Below the pieces are notes generated by a model. That model made no database searches. It was not told the origin of the DNA and saw only the letters and a program-made list of their open reading frames with translations. DNA of 64,000 nt from Phoronis australis (lineage: Eukaryota; Phoronida; Phoronidae). The stretch lies in contig NMRA01000464.1 of NCBI GenBank assembly GCA_002633005.1, forward strand, positions 134,131 through 198,130, given 5' to 3'. Of the stretch, positions 38,531-48,300 are shown in pieces; within the stretch, counting starts at the first letter, position 1; the number at the start of each line of letters is the position of its first letter. The position numbers were made by a program, and so were the translations under genes.

Positions 38531-39775
38531 AAAAATGACCACTAGATGGCGCAAAAAATGTCCAATCCATCTGAAAACAGCAACATGGCATTGCTTCTTT
38601 AATAGCAAGCTATTTACCAATTTTAAATTTCACAAACATCTGCCAAGGAACTTCAGAGAAACAAAGGAAAACAGAAACAATGAAATTCCCAGTAAGGGGC
38701 ACAGCCTTCATTGGATCCGCCTGAAAGACATCGTCATTTGTTTTTAGCTTCATATAAATACAATTATTAAATTGAATAAAGATCCTGCAGTGGGTTTAGG
38801 ACTAGGAGATGCAGCTATGGGTGCAAAACAAAACAAAAATACCACTAAGAGATGCCACAGTAGTCGAAGTCGTCATTATCAACCATCCTCTTCACACTGA
38901 AAACATGTACGCCAATTTTCAAAATCATCCTTAGAATGGTTTGGTTGATTGAGGTGTGGACGGCAAAAAACAGACTCGAAAACAGCAAAAAAGGCCACTA
39001 GGTGGCGCAAAGTACCTCGATTCCATCCGAAAATAAGAGGATAGTATCATCTCACCAATAGATGCCTATATTCCAAATTTTCTAAAAATCCGTTGAGGGC
39101 CTTTGAAGATAGAGGTAAACGTGAAAAACTAAAACTGCCACTAGGGGCACACCGGCAGTCAGATTTGTCTGAAATTCGCCGTCGTCCATTGTCAAAATCA
39201 TATAAATACACTGTCTTGCTAAACTTAGTAAAGATCCTGTAAACGGTTTAGGAGATACCACCATGAGCACAAAAGAAAAATGCTACTAGGAGGCGCCACA
39301 GTACTCGAAGTCGTCGGAAAATCATTGGTAGCCATCCCCTTCATGGTACGAACATACATGCCAATTTTCACAATCATTCTTAGAGCAGTTTGGTTGACAG
39401 AGGGTGGAAGCCAAAAAAAACAGACTCTAAAATAGTAAAAATGGCCACCAGGTGGCGCAAACTATGTCGAATCCATCTGAAAACGAGAGGATAGTGTCAT
39501 CTCACTAATAGATGCCTATATGCAAAATTTTATGAAAATACGTGGAGGACTTTTGAAGATACAGAGGTAAACTTAAAAAAATAAAATTGCCACTAGAGGA
39601 CACACCGGTACTCTGATCCGTCCGAAAGTTTGCTCATGCCGTCTCATCTACGAATGGAACATATGGGCAAAATTTCATGAACATACGTCAAAGCGTTTAG
39701 GAGATAGAGCAGCAGACGCTGTATGGAGATGACGGCATAATGCATCCACATATAAATATGTGAGCGCATAACCAG
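38530..39775 (+). repeat. Satellite array II: same three-module repeat as 13,800-15,185
   Basis: Modules open with CCACTAGGNGGC variants at 38,539, 38,689, 38,842, 38,995, 39,138, 39,283, 39,445 and 39,590, spaced 143-162 bp. Like modules recur every 441-456 bp. The best cores are CCACTAGATGGCGC (38,539), CCACTAGGTGGCGC (38,995) and CCACCAGGTGGCGC (39,445). The order of module types, the inner blocks (ATATAAATACA, AAAGATCCTG, TTTAGGAGATA) and the right end (GCAGCAGACGCTGTATGGAGATGACGGCA) match array I. A hairpin, CACATAT-AA-ATATGTG, lies at 39,747-39,762 where array I has its 14-bp palindrome. Confidence 0.85.
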
Positions 39776-41150
39776 GAGTACATCTCCTAAAAGAGGGAAT
39801 TCTCCTGGGAGAAAAAAATCCCCTGGCCATCATCACGAGAATTTCCCCTAATTGGAAATGAATTACACAATGTGTAGCAAGAAAAAAATGACTGTCAAGG
39901 AAATTCAAGTTTGACAAAAAGAATGGAATATAATTAATTACTCTGACGGACCACAGAAATTAAAAGTTTTGTCACAAATCGCTTTGACAGACTGCGCATT
40001 TCTCATTTTTACTAAAGGCAATAACATGGCAGTACTACTAATCAACAACCGCAGTGTATGACATACAATGTCCTGTGCAGTGTATCAAATACAATGTACT
40101 GTGCAGTGTATGACATGCAATATACTGTGCAGTGTATGAAATACAATGTACTGTGCAGTGTATAACATACAATGTACATTGCAGTGTATGACATAAAATG
40201 TACTGTGCAGTTTTTTTTAATGACCACTGCATCTGAAATTCACCTGTTTTGCCAAATCAATTTTTCTAGGGTAACAAAAATTACTTCAAACATGCAAGAC
40301 TAAATTCTCATAATCAGCAGATTTATCCTTCCTCAAGCCAATGAAATTCTCCTGATTCTGCAGAATGTTCCATATTTGAGACCCAGCTTGTGCAGTTACC
40401 TATCACTTTTTCACTGTTTCTTGATTTCAACACCGGGTATGCACCACCACACAGGGGTGACAGAACTACCTACCAGACTCTAAAATATAGCCAGAGTTCA
40501 ATTTAGGCCAAGAAGCAGAAAGGCAGTCTTTTTAGAGCATTTTTATGTCACTTTAGGGTCTCCCAACCCAATGACATTACGTCCAATTCCCCTGGACTGT
40601 TAAAATCAAGAAATTTCCAACATCACCATCTGATCTAGAATCACGTTCGACTAAACTTGACAAAAGGGTCTATTTTGTTGGTACACACTGCTGTGATTGT
40701 AAGTGAGTCAGAGCTACAGTCCCACATCCAGACTTGAAAGTTAAGTCTTATTTCTCTGAAAGTGAACCGTTTTACTCCGCTCTAAATTTTTTATGATACT
40801 GTTTCATAAAAAACACATCCACTTCACGACAGTTGTTGAACTTCATTTGAAAATAGTATTTTTTAAATATCAGTTAACAGCAGGCACGTTGTTTGCAAAA
40901 TAATAGCTGGATTATGTGAGCTATAAGTATGAACGCACACAATGAGAAAGCTGGTTATGTAAACATTGGTTTGCCAAATTTCTCCCCTTGCTATCACTGT
41001 CAAACTTATGACAACACGGCTACAACTAGTGTTCCCGATCAGCGAAATTGGACAGCTTCAGCATGGGAAATTCATAACTGGCATCACTCATGAACGAAAA
41101 ATAGGAAAAGAGCATGGCTTTTACTTATTCGAGTAGTACTCCTCCACCCA
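39776..41150. other. No recognised gene; minisatellite at 40,052-40,210
   Basis: Apart from the 26-bp minisatellite, nothing coding or structural is evident. Confidence 0.45.
40052..40210 (+). repeat. Minisatellite, 26 bp x 6
   Basis: Six units of the type CAGTGTATGACATACAATGT-ACTGTG, each with 1-4 changes. The overlapping minus-strand open frames are read-throughs of the repeat. Confidence 0.93.
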
Positions 41151-41152
41151 TC

Positions 41153-41724
41153 TAGACAGTGACCACCGTCTCTACTGGCACCGCCAGCCGCCACGAGAAA
41201 TGGTGGAGCTCCCAATAGGCGCTTCATACGTCAGAAGCTTTTTGGCGAATTATTCCTTGCACTGACTTAAAACATCATAGAGCATCACCTTAGGAGGCCG
41301 TCGATGTATTTAATTACTTACAACTCAAACAAATCCCCCTGTTATCAAACTTTTTCTTTGAGCAGTCCCTCGTTCAGTTCTCAAAATCGGTAACTCACCA
41401 TTTTGAACACTGCGCGCACCAGGGGATATGTCATACCACCTGGCGTGCGCAGTATTAAAAATGGTGAATTACTCATTTTGGGAACTGAATGAAGGACCGC
41501 ATGAAGAAAAAATTTGATAACGGTAGTATTTGTACGAGTTCGAAGGAATTACATACATCAAAGGCCTCCCAAGGTGTCCCTTTGTGAGCAAAAGGTATTT
41601 ATAACAATGTGACTTTGATATTTTAGTCAGTGCAAGGCATAATTCGCTGAAAAGCTTCCGGTATATGAAGCGCCTATAGGAGCTCCACCATCCTACGTGC
41701 CAGTAGAACGGCGGTCACTGTCTA
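41153..41724. mobile_element. Long-TIR foldback transposon, Mutator-like, copy 2
   Basis: A 572-bp palindromic element starting TAGACAGTGACCACCG and ending CGGTCACTGTCTA. The arms share ordered blocks with 23,681-24,609: TAGGCGC..., AGAAGCTTTT.GGCGAATTAT, TTGCAC.GACTT, TTATCAAACTTTTTCTT and GAGCAGTCCCT. The arms nearly meet at the centre (CACTGCGCGCACC...GGCGTGCGCAGT), so this is the compact form. Copy 1 carries extra internal sequence. The flanks show no clear 9-bp duplication. No transposase. Confidence 0.72.
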
Positions 41725-42769
41725 GCACACACCAAGCCAGAGATTTTCATGCACACTTGATTTGGCAACTCTTAAGTTCACTGATTCTGATGGGTTAAGG
41801 AAATGTGATTGCCAGTTTACAATACTGGCTATATTCAGCATCCACAGGCGATGTATTAACCACTCAGCAGTGGAAGAACACCTAAGAGTGGGGTATCACC
41901 TATTGCCAGATTTTAAAGTACAGCTTGGAGCCTCTAACAAAATAGGGGAATCTAATCCCCACAGAGAATTCAAAAGTTGATGACCAAATGATGTGATATG
42001 ACACCAGGTGCTCCCCCCACTCAGCACGATGGAGCGGAGTGTTGACTGTTGAGTGTTGACTTGTGAATTACCGGTTCGACGGAAGCCCATGTTCGACACC
42101 CGCCGGACATGCACAGAATTTTGGTCCGATTTGCATTGATTTCATGTTTCTGGCAGTGATTCAAATTTTGGCTGACAGGATTTAAATCAAATCGGTCTAC
42201 AGTAAATAACTGTTCTTGTCTGTCCGCCCGGCACCTTGTCAAGCCTTTTGTCAAGGCTCTTGCTCGATTGATTATTTCAAAAATCCAAGACACGCGAATG
42301 TGTTTTAGACTCGGAATCATGATTCGTTAAGTGCAAAACCAACTCCTTTAGAACAGACTCACCTTGAAACCATTTCATAACAAACTGTCAGTTTTTGACG
42401 TTTGGAAATAACCGTCAAAACAATGGTGTTTTCATTGGTTTGCAGCCAGTGGGAAACATTGCCTCCCCCGCAAAATGCGCCACTAGAAATGACGTCATCA
42501 GACACCCACAATCTTAAGTGTAGTTTCGTATTCGATTACTATATTTCAAGTTTAATCAGAACATGTGAGCGAGTTAGGTTTGCAACGCAGAGTTCATATT
42601 AGAGCTTGTCAACTTTAGAGTGATTAGCATTGACGTACAAGAAACGTTCTGAGTTCGTTGGAAGGTTGCGTCCGGGTGAAGGTAATCTGAGGTGAACCGT
42701 GAAAGTTTGTCTTGCGACATCTATCGACAGTTGGTGGCTAACTGCATCCGCTGGCGCTGTGCACAGCCA

Positions 42770-43453
42770 GGCATAGGCACAGGCGTCCTCAGCTTCTGAT
42801 CGTCCCCAATACACTACATATAATACTACAAGGTATGACACTTCGGACTTGAAATTCCACGGGTGCTTCACTTCAGCCGTCCATAGCAAACATAAATCTC
42901 AATAAATTAGCACAAAACAGGGGTTCAACAAACCATGAAGAATTGTTCTTTCTCCCAATACCATTCACGGTGTCCTGTTACGGCGACTTCGTAAGAAATT
43001 CGCAGTCAAAGAACAAAAACATTCACAAAAAAACCCCACACACGTTCTCCCTAGGCCCGTCGAGGTCAAGGACGGTACGGAAATTGCCGCTTTGTCGCGT
43101 AAAGTCACGATGTCGCTACTTCCGTAACTCACCGGCAATTTCCGTAACCGTCCTTGACCTCGACGGGCCTAGGGAGAACGTGTGTGGGGGCTTTTTGTGA
43201 ACATTTTTGTTCTTTGACTGCGAATTTCTTACGAAGTCGCCGTAACAGGACACCGTGAATGGTATTGGGAGAAAGAACAATTCTTCATGGTTTGTTGAAC
43301 CCCTGTTTTGTGCAAATTTATTGAGTTTTATGTTTGCTATGGACGGCTGAAGTGAAGCACCCGTGGAATTTCAAGTCCGAAGTGTCATACCTTGTAGTAT
43401 TATATGTAGTGTATTGGGGACGATCAGAAGCTGAGGACGCCTGTGGGCATAGG
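42770..43453. mobile_element. Near-perfect palindromic foldback element with 8-bp target duplication (hAT-like)
   Basis: The arms 42,778-43,089 and 43,133-43,445 are inverted copies with only a few mismatches (for example in an A-run near 43,027 and near 42,908/43,318). A 43-bp loop separates them. The ends are CACAGGCGTCC and GGACGCCTGTG, which fit the CANRG rule of hAT termini. GGCATAGG stands immediately outside both ends (42,770-42,777 and 43,446-43,453), the 8-bp duplication expected for hAT. There is no transposase. Each arm contains the same open frame beginning MLWTAEVKHPWN on opposite strands; this is a consequence of the palindrome. High arm identity suggests a recent insertion or arm-to-arm conversion. 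Confidence 0.82.
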
Positions 43454-43806
43454 CATGGGTGTAATTGTCAGCTGATCAGGAAGTCATTCTTGCTGGAATT
43501 GGTAATAGTAAGCCCGGGGTGTTAGGTTAACCAGCTCCGAAGAGGCGATCTGTGAGACCAAAACACCAACAGTCATTGCTATATTAAGTAGATCTGCTGA
43601 TCAGTGCAAAGTGTGAACTAGCCCACAAGCCACAGCACATGCCATGGCATGATGACTGAGAGTGAGTCTGTCAGTAGACAGTAGCTATCGCACGCTCATG
43701 CATAGCATTATGCAGACAGTGGAGGGTAGTTCATCAGCCGCTCGGCCTTACGATATTTAATGCTGAGTAGCAGGTTAAAGGTGCCTAATTGCTCGACCAA
43801 TCATAG

Positions 43807-44092
43807 ATTAGTTTTTGTAATCAAATAGATGGCAATGCCGTTCAGTACCGACAAATAAAAATATAAAATAGTAAAACTAGTAAAACTAAAATGACGAGCG
43901 TTGGTACTAAAATATATTATAATATCCCCACGTATCAAGCGATGCGCTCTTTGTCAAGGGTGTGCTACAGACTGCTGAGTACATGTTCTTGACAAAGAGC
44001 GCATCGCTTCAGTGATACGTGGGGATATTTTAATATATTTTAGTACCGACGCTCGTAATTTTAGTTTTACTATTTTATATTAGTTTTTGTAA
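43807..44092. mobile_element. Small foldback element bounded by a 14-bp direct repeat
   Basis: ATTAGTTTTTGTAA occurs at 43,807-43,820 and 44,079-44,092. Between the two copies lies an inverted repeat of about 100-bp arms (about 43,850-43,958 and 43,988-44,080). It includes GACAAAGAGCGCATCGCTT and ACGTGGGGATATT, with a 29-bp loop. The direct repeat could be a target-site duplication or part of the element. No coding content; class unknown. Confidence 0.6.
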
Positions 44093-45130
44093 CACTCGAT
44101 TGGCGGAAGATTTCGAGTCACAGAGGATATGATACGTGGTACCTAGCCCTATTACACCACTCCAGCATTACATCAGTTAGCAGATATTGCGTATTAGCCA
44201 AAGTCATGGCCACAAAACCATAGGAAACTTAAGACGCCAGCGCATTCTATATTTCTAATCATTTCTAGTATAGACCGCTGGGTGCAGAGATCATGACACT
44301 GAAATTTCATTACCTGTTTTCGCACTCTTTGTTTATGAGCATAATTAGAAATCTCTTCAGAAACCTCTGTGTTTACTTGAACCCTCCCCTAAAAAAATTG
44401 ACCCGCCCTTGCAGGACTGACAAGACCGTGCATCAGACAACTGATGATTTTTAACATTAAAAATTAAAGCAAAAAAGAGAATTACAATAATAATCATACC
44501 AAAACAACAGTTTCAATAGCATGATCGGGTAAGGTGTTCAAGATGATAAATCTCAAAAATGTCGTTACAGTTTTCTAATTCAGCTATCATTTATTTTAAT
44601 TAAGTAACTTTTGAGTTGTTTTTTGTTAAAAATCATAAAAGATCTATTATTGACAAACCCTCATGCAAAAGTGGAGCATTTCATTCTGGGGTTCTGCTAT
44701 TCATCGGAGGCCGGGGAATTAAAACAATTATCTTCTTTACTAGGACCACCATTTGTTAGCTGTATACACAGTCCAACTGGGACAGTTGTGTGAGTAAGAG
44801 AAGGGTCCACAAACAACTGCTTTCACTGACCTAGCTTGCATGTCAAGTTCAAAATGGCCTGTTGTGTGTGAAGGCACCCATGATTTACAACTGTCCCCAA
44901 TATTCTGGAGCTACAAATCAAATTGTTAAAAAGTTACTTATATGCTATTTGGAAAATAGCTCCTAATGCTTAGTATATTGTGAAAGTTTCATATGGAACT
45001 GATAAGCCCATTCTGAAAAACGATGTTCTGAATTTAGCCAAATTTGGATATTTTTCTACTGACTCCTACATACCTTTATGGGTTGGTATTAAGTTCTGAT
45101 ATGCACTTCTTGTCTTTTCTTGATTTTCAG
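44093..45130. other. Upstream region of the ASB-like gene; repeat fragments only
   Basis: Contains fragments of the dispersed repeat described at 13,075-13,800 (CCTCATGCAAAAGTGGA near 44,660; AAGTTTCATATGG and AATTTAGCCAAATTTGG near 44,985-45,045). No promoter element or first exon could be assigned with confidence. A 5' untranslated exon is likely, because the coding start sits right behind acceptor-like sequence. Confidence 0.4.
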
Positions 45131-45156
45131 GGAATTGAAAGTTTCTGCTATTTCAG

Positions 45157-45316
45157 ATGGAGGACAGCATTATGTTTGAAGGAGATGGAACTGTTCATGT
45201 CGCTGCCTCCAAAGGCAGGCTAGGCGAACTTGAAAAGCTAATGAAGCAAAGTCAAGGTCTTGAACTTGAGACAAAGAACTATTTGGGCTGTACTCCATTG
45301 CGCTGTGCTGCAACTG
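45157..45316 (+). CDS. ASB-like gene, first coding exon
   Basis: Encodes MEDSIMFEGDGTVHVAASKG... to ...GCTPLRCAAT, 53 codons plus one base. The donor is ACTG-GTAATT. Acceptor-like TTTCAG lies right before the ATG and another (TTTTCAG) ends at 45,130, so a 5' untranslated exon upstream is likely. Confidence 0.8.
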
Positions 45317-48300
45317 GTAATTAATGGTTCTTGGTGTGCGTAGAGAAAACAATTCCTAAATCTAGCTGCCTTAGGCAGTCATGTCTTCCACGACTGAAAA
45401 GAGCCCCTGTAACAAGGAGTCAAATTGGTAGTATTGGGTCAGTTTGCACCAGATTAATTCTTTACTCAATGTTATTACGATTCTCCAATTTGGGACAGTG
45501 AAAATTAATTATTTTGCTCAAGGTCAGAGCTTGTCCCAAATTCTAGAAATTGGCAATACTGGCCACCCCAAAGTCAGGAATCACCTGAAAGATGGCAAAA
45601 TTACACACACTCTGTAGATATAAAAAAAACTGTGGGAAATTTGAGAAAAAAGGTGAAAGCCAAAATCGCCCTTATCCCAAATTCCAGAATCTAGGAAATT
45701 CAATTTTTGCTAGAGGTTCGGTGTCCCAAATTCTAGAGACTGTCCAAATTGGAGAATTGTTACCATAATTCTCAAGGGGAAAATGCTCAAAAGTTAGGAC
45801 GTAGGAGGTTGTATACATGATTTTGTGTCTCCCTATAACAATACAACTGGTGTTCAATAAATAAATCTGGCCATGAGATCTCATACTCTAATAAATAACT
45901 CAAGTAGACTGTTAAGATACAAGGTGGAAAATTTTTTTGTGCACTAACTTACATGTATGTAATATGAGTCCATAGTTGGTGTAACTCTGACATAACTTTT
46001 ACTTTCACCTGACTGCATCACTCCTATAAAGATGAAGCTGTTTTTTCATTGACACTTTCTTCTCTTTTGCCAGATGATGCTCTTATGCAAGCATGAAACA
46101 CTGTGTCTGTAATGTGTTTTTTAAATATGTAGTTTTTGGTAGCTGCACTGGTTGTCAGATTTTTAATAATGCTTTAACCATGAACTAATATTACGAAAGT
46201 TGTCACTAAACACCGATGATATGGTTACCAAAGCTAGCCACTTGGAGAAGGAGGTGTGAGCGCTTGTGCTCTATACTTATGATTTTTACAGTATTTCTGC
46301 TCAATATATGCTCAACTACATACTTTAACACGAAAGGTTCAAAATATGAATGTTCACTTCTGCTGGTAATTAGAACTACCATAAAACTTGGTATAAGTTT
46401 GTTATTTCATTCAGTCACTTTTTCTTTAACATTTTACAGCAGGTCACCTAGACTGTATACAATTCTTGCTTGGTCTGGGAGCTGATGTGAACGCTGTCGA
46501 TAGAAAGGGACAGACGCCTTTATTGGTAGCAGTGATGAATGGCCACCGTAAATGTGTTGAGTGTCTTCTAGAACATGGAGCTGATCCTGATGGCTCTGAG
46601 CTTTGCCTCTGTTCACCAGTTTTTGTGGCAGCCAGTGATGGTAGACATGACATTTTAGAGGTACGAAAAAGAGTTTGCCTGGTAAGGAATGTGTGGTGTT
46701 ATTATTTATAGGCCTACTCCGTTCACTTGTTGCAATAAACAGACAAATGAAGAGAAGCCATTACCAATAAGGTACACAAAGTAATCTTTGATATTATTCA
46801 GGCATTAAAAACACTCCTTTTTTAATTACGAAATCCTCAAAATTAGTTTTAATATTATTATCATTGCATATTTTAATAAGAGTTCTTGTGCAAAAGATGT
46901 TCCCATTTTTAACACGATATCTCTTTTTTGTGAAGTTTCAGGCTTATTTGTTTAAGAGTTAATGCTTACAAAAGTGTGTCTTATTCATTCATGCGAGTTT
47001 TCTACAAATGAGTTACTTTTTCTAGTCCATGCAGGCTCAAGATGGCTAGGTATGTATCGAGGATAATGAGGAGCGTACCCAGCATCATTGTTGCAAAAAT
47101 AATTTCATTGACACACTGTGATTGCTTACCTTGAGTCATTAGGCCTAACTGGAACCAAAAACGGTCAAAAAAGCTAATAGAGCCCACAGGTCCTTCAGAT
47201 TGGCCAGTATAGCCTTGAGGCCATGTGACTGGGTCGTTTCCCTCGTGCCCTCATTTTTTTTAAAATGATCCCTGATGTATCCTAATTTTCTAAACGCAAA
47301 ATTCCATCAAAAATATAGTAAAGTATGCACATGTATTGTTAAATTCTTGTCTTAATTAGTAAAGTTCAGTAGCAGCCCTTCGTTAACACAAACTTTGTTA
47401 AAAAAATTTTTATTTGAAAGCTTGATACTGTCGCTGGTAGTGTCGAAACAATCTCTTTTCTTCAGAGAAATAAACAGTAAAATGCACGTGACAGTGGGAA
47501 GAGGGGCATACAAGCAGCTCTTTTTTAATTTGTTTGTTTGTTATGCCTCTTGTTGTTCTTCAACATAGCTGCACACCTGAAGAAAGGAGATTGTTTCAAC
47601 ACTACGAGTGACACTGTATCAAACAACAAGTTAAGTCGTGTTTTCAAGGAAGGTTGTCTTAATTGAGAATTTATATTTTAGCTCCTCGTTGCTTCAGGAG
47701 CCAATGTCAACAAGCCACAAATCATTGTTGGGAATCTAGTCACAAACCCACTGTTTGCTGCTGTTAAGGATTATCCAAGGTGTGCAAGGTTGCTGCTGAG
47801 TTATGGTGCAGACCCAAGCTATGAGAATATTCGTAGACAACAGAATGGGCTTCCATTACTGAGGCCCAGAATACCTTGTCAAGGGAAGCTTGTAGACCCT
47901 GTATTGCTCCAAATGTTGTACAACGCTGGCTTGAGTGACAATGTGTTCTTCGGTAATTCAAAGGAGGTGCATGGAAGTGCTGTAGTTTTGAATCTGTTGT
48001 ATGGTAAGCTATTTGACTATGTTTTTAGTATTATTGGACTAAAAATAGAATTTTCTTGTTATTCTTAATGCATTTCTATGGTAATTATTGTTTTCTGGCC
48101 TCAAGGTTATGTCCAATTTGGCTACCTTCGAAATATCAGCCATCTCATGCCGTTTTGTCTGTATTCCAGACAGTACCATTTTCAGACGCCCGATATCAAT
48201 CTTTTTTTGTTAATCACCAAGCTCAGTCTTTTGTGCGATGTCACAAAGTAAATGCCATTTATCCACCACGCTGAGTACGGAATATGTTAATTTAAACATG

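Noticed and set aside
40038-40232. Minus-strand frames rich in CHTLQCTL
   Set aside because: Read-through of the 26-bp minisatellite.
42040-42110. tRNA-like GGTTCGAC / GTTCGACACCC words
   Set aside because: No matching A box or cloverleaf could be drawn.
42599-43525. Two frames beginning MLWTAEVKHPWN on opposite strands
   Set aside because: They are the two arms of the palindromic transposon. A shared start on both strands is expected from the inverted repeat and there is no family match.
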